DNA of 64,000 nucleotides from NCBI RefSeq assembly GCF_041690465.1, contig NZ_JAWLHG010000004.1, forward strand, positions 1 to 64,000, written 5' to 3'. The stretch is from Falsiroseomonas sp041690465 (lineage in GTDB: Bacteria; Pseudomonadota; Alphaproteobacteria; Acetobacterales; Acetobacteraceae). Under the pieces are notes generated by a model. The model had not been told where the DNA came from and made no database searches. It saw only the letters and a program-made list of their open reading frames with translations. Positions 51,513 through 60,056 of the stretch are shown one piece after another (position 1 is the first letter of the stretch; every line of letters starts with the position of its first letter). Both the position numbers and the translations under genes were made by a program.

Positions 51513-54500
51513 ATGGATGCTCCGCCGGGCGCGCCGACCGAAATCCCCGTTCCGCTCGATGCGGCGGCAACGGAGGTCGTGCGGCTGGCCGCGCATCTCG
51601 GCGCGCAAGGGCCGGACGACGTTTTCGTCAGCTACACGACGCTGCTGCTTGGGCTGCTCTTCGCGCGACTGGATTTGCCGGCGCAGACGCTCGCTTCGGG
51701 CGTCACCGTCAGCACAGCGCCGGCATGGCATGTGGAGGCGAACCGTGCGTTGCGCGTGGACAGGATCCTGCGTGAGAAGAGCCTGCCGCGCGACGTCGCG
51801 GAACAGATCACGGCGCAGGTGGCGTCCGGCGAGTTGCAGGGATGGCCGAGTGGTCGCCCGCTTCTCTCCGTCTCCGCGACGAATGTGCTGCACGATGCCG
51901 GCTACCGCGCCGGCGCCTCCGGCACCGCGCCGGCAATGGTGACGCCAGCGGACATCATGGCGAGCTATCTCCTCACCATCCCGGAGGCGCACCGGATGCA
52001 GGCCGAGAGCTGGCGGCTCAGTGCCCCGCCTGGCCAGCGCATCGCCGCCTTACTAACGCGGCCCGCCTGGGTCGAGCCGGAGCCCGGCGACCTGCCCGCC
52101 TACGACCGCGGCGCCGGACGCATGCTGCGCATCGCCTTCGCCCTCGCCGCCCGCCGTCGCGGTCAGCGCCGCCCGCTGATCGACAGCCGCGCCCTGCTCG
52201 TCGCGGTGGTCGAGTCCGTGCCGCAGCTCGACCCGCCCGACACCGTGGAAGCCGAGGTTCTGCGCGGCATGATCGGGGCGGAGGACGAGGGCTCGGCCTA
52301 TCGTCGCCAACGCGGGCAGGCCTTCGACCTGCCGGACCTCGCGGAGGCGGCGCGTGCCGCCACCACCGATTGGCCGCCGCTCAGCCAGAATGCGCAGCGC
52401 ATCCTGGAAACCGCACGCGAGGTCGCGCAGCGCATGTCGGGCAGCACCGTCGTCGGCGCCCGCCACCTCGTCGCGGCCGTGGTCAGCGAACCCGACGGAA
52501 CCGACCGGCTGAGCGGGTCCGGCAGCTGGCTCGGCGAATTCGGCGTGGACAGCGAGAGGCTGCGCGAGGCGCTCGCGCGCGTCATCGCCGGCTGGCACGG
52601 CAGCGACGACCAGGCAGCCTGGCACCGGCTACTGATCGGCGGCGGCACGCGGCTGATCGCCGTCGCGCGGCCCGACACCATCCCCGACGATCCGCGCGCC
52701 GAGGACAGCCTCGACCTGCGGCGCTACGCGGACGCCATCGGCGCGCTGATCTCGGCAGGCGACCAGCGGCCGCCGCTCTCCATCGCGGTGTTCGGCTCCT
52801 GGGGATCGGGCAAGTCCTACTTCATGGCGATGATCCGCGCCGCTGTGCGCGACTTCGAAGCCTCCGGCATCGCCGCCCATGCGACCCAGGCGCCCTCCCC
52901 CTTCCTCCGCCGCGTGGTGCAGATCGAGTTTAACGCCTGGCACTACGCCGAAGGCAACCTCTGGGCGAGCCTGGTGCACGCCATCCTGGTCGGCCTGCAA
53001 CGCGCGATGACGCCGGAGGCCGACCGCTCGCCCTTCCAGGACGTGCTCGACAAGCTCCATTTGCACGAGGCCGCGCGCATCGAGGCGGAGGCGAAGCTGC
53101 GCGAGGCCGAGCAGCGGCTGGAGGAGACGCGCGCCGCCCTCGCAAAGGCCGAGGAGGAGGCCGAGACGCGCAGGACGCGCGAGGACACCATCCCCACCGC
53201 CGCCGACATCCTGCGCGGCGTGCAGGAGGAGACGCTGGCGGCGCTGCGCCCGGCCGGCGACGGCACCGATCCCAAGGCGTGGATCCGCACCGTCGGCTCC
53301 AGCGTGCAGCAGGCTGCCGAGTATCTCGGCCGGCGGGAACTCGCCGCGCAGGTGCCGGCGCTGCAGGCGGCGGCCGAAGCCGGCGCCGCGACGGAAGCGG
53401 CGATGCGGGTGAAGGTCGCCGAGATCCGCGAGTTGCTGGACGAGGCGAAGGCCAGCACCGATCGTGGCCTGTCGCTGCTGAGCTGGCTGGCCAATGCGCG
53501 GCTGCCGGAAGGCGGCCTGCTGAAGACGGCGCTGAGCGGCGTGGCCGTGCTGCTCGCGCTGCTGGTCGTCGCACTCCTGCTGGAACGGCACGGTGCGGCG
53601 ATCGCCGCCTGGATCACCGGTGCGGCGGCATTGCTCGCGCCGCTGCTTGGCGCGGCCACCGCTGCCCTCGGCTGGGCGCGCCGGCACCTGGCGGACGCCA
53701 CGCGCGCCTTCGCCGTGCTCGGCAGCATCCGCGAGCGGGTGGAGGCGCGGCAGGCCGGCCTGCTCGCGGCGCGCGATGCCGAGCTGCTCGCCGCCCGCCG
53801 CGCCACCGCGGAGGCGGAGGCGGAAGCCGCGCGCCGCCGCGCTGAGCTGGAAGCGGCACGCGTCGCGGTGGCCAAGGCGCAGGAGGAGCTGACCGCCGCG
53901 ACCTCCCCGGAGCGGCTGAAGCGCTTCGTCGCGCAGCGCCTGGCGGAGGGCGACTACCAGCGGCACCTCGGCCTGATCCACACCATCCGCAGCGACCTCG
54001 AACGGCTCGAGGACATCCTGCGCGGCGTGCACCCGCGGGAGGCGGAGTTGCGTGGCGAGGCGCCGGTGCAGCGCATCGTGCTCTATATAGATGACCTGGA
54101 CCGCTGCCCGCCGGCGCGCGTGGTGGAAGTGCTGGAGGCGGTGCACCTGCTGCTCGCCTTCAAGCTGTTCGTGGTGGTGGTGGGCGTGGATGTGCGCTGG
54201 GTCGCGCAGGCGCTGCGTGACCGCTATCCGCTGCAACTCGGCTACGCGCCGGGCATCGCCTCGCCGATGGACTACCTGGAGAAGGTCTTTCAGATCCCCT
54301 TCTGGTTGCCGGCGATGGATGCCGGGGCGGGGCGGCGGCTGCTGGAATCGGCGGTTGGCCCGGTGTCCTCGGCCACGGCCACAGCGCCGGCCGGCGTGCA
54401 GCAGACCGGAGGCGGCGGCGGCACCCCTGACGAGCCCGAGGGGAAGGATGCCGCCGCCGAGCAGGCCGAGGCCGCAGCCATGCAGCCCGAAGCCACGCCC

Positions 54501-55148
54501 GGCGGGGTGGCGCCGAAGGTCACCGTCGCCGACACCCAGGCCGCCGCGGAGGCCCTCGCGCTGGGCGAGGCGGAGCGCGAATGCCTGCTCGGCCTGGCCG
54601 CGGCGGTCGGTGCCTCGCCGCGGCGGGCGAAGCGATTCGCGAACCTCTACCGCCTGCTGAAGGCCAGCCTCTCGCCAGCCGAGCGCCGCGGCTTCGTGCT
54701 CTCCGGCGGCAAGGCCGGCAGCTACGAGGCCGCGCTGCTGCTGCTCGCCGCCACCACCGGTGCGCCGCATGCCGCGCGCGCCCTCATCGAGGCGTTGGGC
54801 GACGCGCCCGCCCCCGAAGGCGAGACCTGGCTGGAGGATCGATTCGCGCATGCATTGCCCGCCGTGCCGCCGCCCGAACAGGCCGCCTTTGCGGCGGCGC
54901 GCGAGCGTGCGCTGGCCGCAAAGGATGGCGCGGCGATGGCGGCGCATCTGCAGTTCTGGGCGTCCCGGGTGACGCGGTTCGTGTTCGACGGCCACACGCC
55001 CCGCGTGCCGACACCTGCCCCCGATCACGCTTCGGCGATTGCCGCGCCGAAGGATGCCGGCCCAGGCCAGCCGCCCGCGAAGCGCGCGACGCCGCGGAAG
55101 CCGCCCGGCCGGCGCAAACCGCTGGCCGCGCCCGCGGCGGCGCAGTGA
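51513..55148 (+). CDS. KAP-family P-loop NTPase with N-terminal Clp-N-like repeats and two membrane helices
   Basis: The 1211-residue protein has N-terminal helical segments (about 18-53, 200-236 and 287-325) resembling Clp N-terminal repeats, for example SQNAQRILETAREVAQRM followed by ARHLVAAVV. The KAP P-loop domain has Walker A GSWGSGKS (428-435), FNAWHYAEGNLWASL (473-487) and Walker B YIDDLDRC (858-865). Two helices (about 671-690 and 696-722) and coiled coils lie between the Walker motifs, as is known for KAP proteins. SPRRAKRFANLYRLLK (1035-1050) looks like the C-terminal arginine region. The tail is proline- and lysine-rich. KAP proteins include phage-exclusion PifA and Kidins220. The exact role here is unknown; a membrane-linked sensor or defence NTPase is possible. 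Start supported by GGAGG 10 nt upstream. Confidence 0.85.
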   Translation: MDAPPGAPTEIPVPLDAAATEVVRLAAHLGAQGPDDVFVSYTTLLLGLLFARLDLPAQTLASGVTVSTAPAWHVEANRALRVDRILREKSLPRDVAEQITAQVASGELQGWPSGRPLLSVSATNVLHDAGYRAGASGTAPAMVTPADIMASYLLTIPEAHRMQAESWRLSAPPGQRIAALLTRPAWVEPEPGDLPAYDRGAGRMLRIAFALAARRRGQRRPLIDSRALLVAVVESVPQLDPPDTVEAEVLRGMIGAEDEGSAYRRQRGQAFDLPDLAEAARAATTDWPPLSQNAQRILETAREVAQRMSGSTVVGARHLVAAVVSEPDGTDRLSGSGSWLGEFGVDSERLREALARVIAGWHGSDDQAAWHRLLIGGGTRLIAVARPDTIPDDPRAEDSLDLRRYADAIGALISAGDQRPPLSIAVFGSWGSGKSYFMAMIRAAVRDFEASGIAAHATQAPSPFLRRVVQIEFNAWHYAEGNLWASLVHAILVGLQRAMTPEADRSPFQDVLDKLHLHEAARIEAEAKLREAEQRLEETRAALAKAEEEAETRRTREDTIPTAADILRGVQEETLAALRPAGDGTDPKAWIRTVGSSVQQAAEYLGRRELAAQVPALQAAAEAGAATEAAMRVKVAEIRELLDEAKASTDRGLSLLSWLANARLPEGGLLKTALSGVAVLLALLVVALLLERHGAAIAAWITGAAALLAPLLGAATAALGWARRHLADATRAFAVLGSIRERVEARQAGLLAARDAELLAARRATAEAEAEAARRRAELEAARVAVAKAQEELTAATSPERLKRFVAQRLAEGDYQRHLGLIHTIRSDLERLEDILRGVHPREAELRGEAPVQRIVLYIDDLDRCPPARVVEVLEAVHLLLAFKLFVVVVGVDVRWVAQALRDRYPLQLGYAPGIASPMDYLEKVFQIPFWLPAMDAGAGRRLLESAVGPVSSATATAPAGVQQTGGGGGTPDEPEGKDAAAEQAEAAAMQPEATPGGVAPKVTVADTQAAAEALALGEAERECLLGLAAAVGASPRRAKRFANLYRLLKASLSPAERRGFVLSGGKAGSYEAALLLLAATTGAPHAARALIEALGDAPAPEGETWLEDRFAHALPAVPPPEQAAFAAARERALAAKDGAAMAAHLQFWASRVTRFVFDGHTPRVPTPAPDHASAIAAPKDAGPGQPPAKRATPRKPPGRRKPLAAPAAAQ

Positions 55149-55149
55149 C

Positions 55150-55566
55150 TCAGTCGTCGCGGTGCACGCGCTCCATGCGCTCGTGCCGCTCCTGCGCCTC
55201 GATCGAAAGGGTGGCGATCGGGCGCGCTTCCAGCCGGCGCAGGCCGATCGGCTCGCCGGTCTCCTCGCAATAGCCGTAGGTGCCGTTCTCGATCCGCTCG
55301 AGCGCCTGGTCGATCTTGGAGATCAACTTGCGCGCACGGTCGCGGGTGCGGAGTTCCAACGCACGGTCGGTCTCGACGCTGGCACGGTCGGTGAGGTCCG
55401 CCTCGGCGATGCCGCCCTCGCCCAGGCTGTGCAGCGTCTCGCCCGCCTCGCGCAGAAGATCGCTGCGCCATCGCAGGAGCTTCTGGCGGAAATACTCGAG
55501 TTGGAGGGGGTTCATGAACTCTTCGGCTGACGCTGGTTTGTAGTCCGGCGGCAAGGTCACGAGCAT
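55150..55566 (-). CDS. dksA: RNA polymerase-binding transcription factor DksA
   Basis: From MLVTLPPDYKPASAEEFMNPLQLEYFRQKLLRWR the product is 138 residues. It has the DksA coiled coil with DRASVETDRALELRTRDR and GYCEETGEPIGLRRLEARP. Only one of the usual four zinc-finger cysteines is present, as seen in other alphaproteobacterial DksA proteins. It works with ppGpp on RNA polymerase. It converges on the KAP gene (1 bp between stops). Confidence 0.95.
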   Translation of the reverse strand: MLVTLPPDYKPASAEEFMNPLQLEYFRQKLLRWRSDLLREAGETLHSLGEGGIAEADLTDRASVETDRALELRTRDRARKLISKIDQALERIENGTYGYCEETGEPIGLRRLEARPIATLSIEAQERHERMERVHRDD

Positions 55567-55697
55567 GGCACCATTTTCCCCAACCCCCTCCGGCCATGGC
55601 CCGGCGCCCGGCCAGCGAAAGCGGCCGGACCATAGTGGCGGCATTGGGGCGGAGACAAGCCCCTCGTTAACAGCAAGTTCCTGATCTTCGCCTGTTT

Positions 55698-56108
55698 TCA
55701 TCTTCCTGACGCGAAGGCAACGCGACGCCGTGCAAGCTCCACCCGCGCACGCAGTGAGATCTCTTGCAGTGTGCGGCGCAGCATCGGATCCGCCACCGCT
55801 TCCGCGCCGCCCGCCAGCGCGGCCAGCCGTTCGAGCCGTTCCGGATCATCGCGCCCGCGCAGCAGGTCGAGCTGCAATCCGTTCAGCTCGTCGAGCGCGG
55901 CATTGCCGCGCCGCGCGGCACGCTCCCCGGGCGGCTCGACGGGCGCGCCCTGCTCCTGCAGCGCCAGCAGCGCGGAGACGCTGCCGGCAGCCGCGGTGGC
56001 CGCGCCCTCTCGTGCGGCGGCGCTGTCCGGCAGCGCGAAGCCGGCGCCCGTCCGAACCGCCCGCCGGAGCGGCGGCGTGCCACCCGTGATCCCGCCGACC
56101 CTGCTCAT
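55698..56108 (-). CDS. fliX: Flagellar assembly regulator FliX
   Basis: From MSRVGGITGGTPPLRR at 56108 the product is 136 residues. The C-terminal half has NAALDELNGLQLDLLRGRDDPERLERL and LQEISLRARVELARR, the FliX signature. In Caulobacter FliX modulates the sigma-54 activator FlbD during flagellar assembly. It is divergent from flgI, and the shared spacer holds a sigma-54 promoter and palindromes. The frame open to 56216 is not conserved. Confidence 0.85.
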   Translation of the reverse strand: MSRVGGITGGTPPLRRAVRTGAGFALPDSAAAREGAATAAAGSVSALLALQEQGAPVEPPGERAARRGNAALDELNGLQLDLLRGRDDPERLERLAALAGGAEAVADPMLRRTLQEISLRARVELARRRVAFASGR

Positions 56109-56139
56109 CCCATCGCCTCCTGCGATCCCTGCCGTTCGA

Positions 56140-56209
56140 CGGCAGTCCCTGCCCCGGCCCGGCAAGCCCTGCCGGTCGAAACCCTGCCGGGGGCTGGCAC
56201 GCCACTTGC
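56140..56209 (+). promoter_or_regulatory. Sigma-54 promoter of flgI with upstream palindromes
   Basis: TGGCACGCCACTTGC at 56195-56209 fits the sigma-54 consensus exactly at the GG and GC positions. Upstream are CGGCAGTCCCTGCC (56140-56153) and CCGGCAAGCCCTGCCGG (56159-56175), similar to the palindrome upstream of the flgF promoter. They are good candidates for FlbD-type enhancer sites; the activator gene is not in the window. Confidence 0.8.
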
Positions 56210-56257
56210 CATCCACTCCACCACACGGCCGAAGGGCCGCACGGCACGGAGGAGAGC

Positions 56258-57409
56258 GTGGCGGAAAATCCTTGCCCGAGGATGACGAAACCGGTGCGGC
56301 AGGTCGCAGCGAAGATCGCGCGGCTGCTGTTCGGCGCTTTCATCCTCCTCTCCTCCCATCCCGCCGCGGCCCAGGTGCGCATCAAGGACATCGCGGATGT
56401 CGAGGGCGTGCGCGACAACCAGCTGGTCGGCTACGGCCTGATCGTCGGGCTGAACGGCACCGGTGACCGGCTGCGCTCCGCCCCCTTCACCCGCCAGTCG
56501 CTGATCGGCGTGCTGGAGCGGCTGGGGGTGAACACGCGCGACCAGGAATCGCGGCTGGATACGCGCAATGTCGCGGCGGTGATGGTCACCGCCAACCTGC
56601 CGCCCTTCGCCCGGCCGGGCAGCCGGATCGATGTCGCGGTCTCGACGCTGGGCGATGCCAGCAACATCACCGGCGGCACGCTGCTGGTCACGCCGCTGCT
56701 CGGCGCCGATGGCGAGGTCTATGCCGTGGCGCAGGGCGCGGTCGCGACCGGCGCGATCGCCGCGCGCGGCGCCGGCGGCAGCGTCACCCGCGGCGTGCCG
56801 ACCGCCGGCCGCATCTCGAGCGGCGCGGTGGTGGAGCGCGAGGTCGCCTTCCGCTTCGCGCAGGGCGACCGCATCCGCCTGTCGCTGCGCAACCCGGACC
56901 TCACCACCGCGCGCCGCATGGCCGCCGCGATCAACCGCATGGCGCGCAGCCCCGCGGCCCAGGCCACCGATCCGCGCACGGTGGAGCTCAGCCTGGTCGG
57001 CCGCGACGCGATGGGCTTCCTCGCGGAGGTCGAGCAGCTCCGCGTGGAGCCCGACCAGGTGGCGCGCGTGGTGATCGAGGAAGCTTCCGGCACCATCGTC
57101 ATGGGGGCGAATGTCCGCATCAGCACGGTGGCGATCGCACAGGGCAACCTGACCATCCGCATCACCGAGACGCCGCAGGTCAGCCAGCCCAACGCGCTCG
57201 CCAATGGCGAGACCGTGGTGACGCCGCGCACCAACATCGAGGTCGACGACCAGGCCGAGCGCCGCATGGGCGTGCTGCGCGGCGCGGTGACGCTCGACGA
57301 ACTGGTGCGCGGGCTGAACAGCCTCGGCGTCGGCCCGCGCGACCTGATCACCATCCTGCAGACCATCAAGGCCGCCGGCGCATTGCAGGCGGAGCTGGAG
57401 GTGCGATGA
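56258..57409 (+). CDS. flgI: Flagellar P-ring protein FlgI
   Basis: From GTG 56258 (an ATG at 56282 also fits) the 383-residue protein has a signal peptide ending AAAQ. It then has VRIKDIADVEGVRDNQLVGYGLIVGLNGTGD, the FlgI N-terminal signature, and a C-terminal LDELVRGLNSLGVGPRDLITILQTIKAAGALQAELEV. It forms the periplasmic P ring. It overlaps the flgJ-like gene by 4 nt. Confidence 0.97.
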   Translation: MAENPCPRMTKPVRQVAAKIARLLFGAFILLSSHPAAAQVRIKDIADVEGVRDNQLVGYGLIVGLNGTGDRLRSAPFTRQSLIGVLERLGVNTRDQESRLDTRNVAAVMVTANLPPFARPGSRIDVAVSTLGDASNITGGTLLVTPLLGADGEVYAVAQGAVATGAIAARGAGGSVTRGVPTAGRISSGAVVEREVAFRFAQGDRIRLSLRNPDLTTARRMAAAINRMARSPAAQATDPRTVELSLVGRDAMGFLAEVEQLRVEPDQVARVVIEEASGTIVMGANVRISTVAIAQGNLTIRITETPQVSQPNALANGETVVTPRTNIEVDDQAERRMGVLRGAVTLDELVRGLNSLGVGPRDLITILQTIKAAGALQAELEVR

Positions 57410-57699
57410 CCATGTCCCTCGCCGCGGCCACCGCCGGTGCGGCCGCCGCCACCCCCGCCACGCTGCGCCGCCTGTCGCGGGATTTCGAGGCGCAGGCCGT
57501 CGCGGCGATGTTCCAGCCGGTCTTCGCCAGCGTGCCGACCGATGGCCCCTTCGGCGGCGGCGCGGCGGAAGCGCAGTGGCGCCCGATGCTGGTGGACGCC
57601 ATCGCCCGCGACCTGGCCCGCGCCGGCGGGCTCGGCATCGGCGAGGCGGTGTACCGCGAATTGCTGCGCGCCCAGGAAAGGGCAGGAGAACCCGCATGA
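57406..57699 (+). CDS. flgJ: FlgJ-type rod-binding protein
   Basis: The 97-residue protein has the rod-binding domain pattern: RRLSRDFEAQAVAAMFQPVFASVPTDGPFGGGAAEAQWRPMLVDAIARDLARAGGLGIGEAVYRELL. It corresponds to the N-terminal half of FlgJ without the peptidoglycan hydrolase, as is normal in alphaproteobacteria. It caps the rod. It overlaps flgI and the next gene by 4 nt each. Confidence 0.85.
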   Translation: MTMSLAAATAGAAAATPATLRRLSRDFEAQAVAAMFQPVFASVPTDGPFGGGAAEAQWRPMLVDAIARDLARAGGLGIGEAVYRELLRAQERAGEPA

Positions 57700-58091
57700 T
57701 CGAACCGCTGATGCTCGCCGCGCAACGCCTGATGGAGGCGCTGCGGGCGGAGAACGAGGCGCTGGCCAGGCTCGACCTCGCCACCGCCGGCGACCTCGCC
57801 GTCACCAAGCGGCAGGCGGCGGATGCCTTCGCCGCCGCCTTCGACGCTGCGAACCGCACCGGCAGCCGCGCCGAAGGCCCGGATCGCATGCGGGCGGAGG
57901 AGATCGCGCTGCGCCTGCGCGACCTGACGGCGGAGAACCGCCGCCTGCTGGAACGCGCCATCGAGTTGCAGTCCCGCGTGATCGAGACCATCGCCGGCGC
58001 CGCCAGGCCGACCGGGCCCGGCACCTATGGCGCGCGCGGGCGGCTCCGCGATGGCGTCGGCGCGCCGGTCTCCGTGCTGTCGCGCGCCTGA
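57696..58091 (+). CDS. FlgN-like flagellar protein
   Basis: A 131-residue helical protein, MIEPLMLAAQRLMEALRAENEALARLDLATAGDLAVTKRQAADAF. The early RLMEALRAENEALARLD repeat is typical of FlgN-type export chaperones for hook-associated proteins. The C-terminal 35 residues are glycine-arginine-rich. It is the last gene of the flgI operon (4-nt overlap with flgJ). Family assignment is moderately confident. Confidence 0.65.
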   Translation: MIEPLMLAAQRLMEALRAENEALARLDLATAGDLAVTKRQAADAFAAAFDAANRTGSRAEGPDRMRAEEIALRLRDLTAENRRLLERAIELQSRVIETIAGAARPTGPGTYGARGRLRDGVGAPVSVLSRA

Positions 58092-58145
58092 ACGGACCCC
58101 GCCGAAGTTGCGGAGGGCGCGGCGCTTCGGCATAGCTGCCGCCGC

Positions 58146-58922
58146 ATGCAGAACCCGACACCGCAGGACGAGGATTGGACCGCGCTGCTCGCGGCGCGCC
58201 ATGGCGGGCCGCTGCCGTCCTCGCCGCTCGGCGAACTCTTCGCACCCGTCCTGGCGCCGCCCGCGGCCGCCGATGGCTGCCGCGTGGTCGGGCGGCTGGC
58301 GCAGACGCTGGATGGCCGGATCGCGACGAACAGCGGATCCTCGCAATGGATCGGCGGCGCGGGCGACCTGCTGCACACCCATCGCCTGCGCGCGCTCTGC
58401 GACGCCGTGCTGGTCGGCGCCGGGACGATCCGGCACGACGATCCGCGGCTGACCACGCGGGAGGTCGCCGGGCCGAACCCGGTGCGCGTGGTGCTGGATG
58501 CGGCGCGGCGCCTGCCCGCCACGCACCGCGTCTTCCAGGATGGCGAAGCGCCGACGCTGCTGGTCAGCGCGGTGGACGGCCCCCCCTCGCACGGCCGGGC
58601 CGAGGTGCTGCGCATCCCGCGCGGCACGCGCGGCCTCGACCTGCCGGCCCTGCTCGCCGCGCTCGGCGCGCGCGGGCTCTCGCGCATCTTCGTGGAGGGC
58701 GGCGGGCAGACGGTCTCGGCCTTCCTTGCGGCGGGCTGCCTGGACCGGCTGCATCTGACGGTGGCGCCGGTGATCCTCGGCTCCGGCATCCCCGCCTTCA
58801 CCCTGCCGGAGGCCGCGCGCATCGCCGATGGGTTGCGCGTCGCCTGGAAGGTCTGGCCGCTCGGCGAGGACATCCTGTGCGACATTGCGCTCGACCGCGC
58901 GAAGCCGAAGGTGTGTGCGTGA
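58146..58922 (+). CDS. RibD C-terminal/dihydrofolate reductase-family protein
   Basis: The 258-residue protein has the RibD-C fold signature: GRLAQTLDGRIATNSGSSQWI, CDAVLVGAGTIRHDDPRLTTRE, FVEGGGQTVSAFLAAGCLDRLHLTVAPVILGSG. These NADPH enzymes reduce pyrimidine or pterin-like substrates. The deaminase half of RibD is absent, and the genome neighbourhood is not riboflavin synthesis. Its stop overlaps the start of the MDR dehydrogenase (TGATG), so it belongs to the pterin-like cluster. Confidence 0.85.
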   Translation: MQNPTPQDEDWTALLAARHGGPLPSSPLGELFAPVLAPPAAADGCRVVGRLAQTLDGRIATNSGSSQWIGGAGDLLHTHRLRALCDAVLVGAGTIRHDDPRLTTREVAGPNPVRVVLDAARRLPATHRVFQDGEAPTLLVSAVDGPPSHGRAEVLRIPRGTRGLDLPALLAALGARGLSRIFVEGGGQTVSAFLAAGCLDRLHLTVAPVILGSGIPAFTLPEAARIADGLRVAWKVWPLGEDILCDIALDRAKPKVCA

Positions 58923-59905
58923 TGCGGGCGAAGGCGCTTTGGACGGTCGCACCCGGGGTCGCGGAGATCCGCGAGCACGACCTGCCCGTGCCCGGCCCCG
59001 AGCAGGCGCTGGTGGTGACGCGGGCGAGCGGCATCTCGCGCGGGACGGAGCGGCTGGTCTTCACCGGGCGCGTGCCGAGGAGCCAATGGCCCGCCATGCG
59101 TGCGCCGCTGCAACATGGCGACTTCCCTTTCCCGCTCTCCTATGGCTATGCCGCGGTCGGCGAGGTGAAGGCGGGGCCGGCGCATCTGCTGCATCGCCGC
59201 GTCTTCTGCCTGCATCCGCACCACGATGCCTTCGTCGCGCCCGCCGCGATGTGCATCCCCATCCCCGACGCCGTGCCGGATCGTCGCGCGGTGCTGGCGG
59301 CGAACATGGAAACCGCCGTCAACGTGCTGTGGGATGCGCGGCCACTGGTGGGCGAGCGCACGCTGGTGGTGGGCGCCGGGGTGGTCGGGCTGCTGGTCGC
59401 CTTCCTGCTGGCGCGCATCCCGGGCGTGGACCTCGCGGTCTGCGACCTCGACGAGTCCCGCCGCGCCATCGTCGAAGCCTTCGGCGCCCGCTTCTGCGCG
59501 CCGGGCGAGGCGCCGGCGGATCGCGACCTGGTGGTGCACGCCTCGGCGAGCGCGGAGGGGCTGCGCCTCGCCCTTGCGCAGTGCGGCTTCGAAGGACGCA
59601 TCATCGAGGCCTCCTGGTTCGGCGACCGCGCCTGCGAACTGCCGCTCGGCGAGGCCTTCCATGCGAAGCGGCTCTCGCTGGTTTCGACGCAGGTGGGCGC
59701 GGTCGCGCCGGCGATGCGCGGGCGGCGCACGCATGGCGAGCGGCTGGCGCTGGCGTTGGCGCTGCTGGACGATGCGCGGCTCGACATGCTGCTCGGCCCC
59801 GACCTGCCCTTCGCGGAATTGCCGGCGCGGATCGGATCGGTGCTGTTGCCGAAACCGGGCGAGCCCCAACCTCTCTGCCCCGTCGTCAATTTCGCCTCGG
59901 CATGA
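58922..59905 (+). CDS. MDR-type (zinc-binding alcohol dehydrogenase-like) oxidoreductase
   Basis: The 327-residue protein has the GroES-like start ALWTVAPGVAEIREHDLPVPGPEQALV and the Rossmann GAGVVGLLVAFLLAR. The usual GHE zinc-ligand region is replaced by LSYGYAAVGEV, so the catalytic zinc is probably absent. It resembles BchC-like and cluster-associated MDR proteins. It is coupled to the RibD-like gene and precedes the PTPS homologue; the substrate is unknown. Confidence 0.8.
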   Translation: MRAKALWTVAPGVAEIREHDLPVPGPEQALVVTRASGISRGTERLVFTGRVPRSQWPAMRAPLQHGDFPFPLSYGYAAVGEVKAGPAHLLHRRVFCLHPHHDAFVAPAAMCIPIPDAVPDRRAVLAANMETAVNVLWDARPLVGERTLVVGAGVVGLLVAFLLARIPGVDLAVCDLDESRRAIVEAFGARFCAPGEAPADRDLVVHASASAEGLRLALAQCGFEGRIIEASWFGDRACELPLGEAFHAKRLSLVSTQVGAVAPAMRGRRTHGERLALALALLDDARLDMLLGPDLPFAELPARIGSVLLPKPGEPQPLCPVVNFASA

Positions 59906-59917
59906 ACGCTTCGCCTT

Positions 59918-60018
59918 CATGCCCCTCAGACGCCGGGCGGCGGCCATCCGGCCGCCTTGGCTTCGCGCGACAACGCGCGGGCCGCGTTCGCGGCCTCGGC
60001 CCGCTCCGGGCGGGCCGC
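59918..60018 (-). repeat. Intergenic palindromic repeat, copy E (TGAGGGC family)
   Basis: On the minus strand this copy runs GGCCGAGGCCGCGAACGCGGCC, then CGCGCGAAGCCAAGGC, CGGCCGGATGGCCGCCGCCC and GGCGTCTGAGGGGC, showing three paired modules. It lies downstream of the MDR gene and upstream of the PTPS gene. A short AT-rich run CACACATATATAG (60026-60038) follows before the PTPS start. Confidence 0.65.
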
Positions 60019-60056
60019 CATGACACACACATATATAGAGTGAGAGCGCGCCGCCG

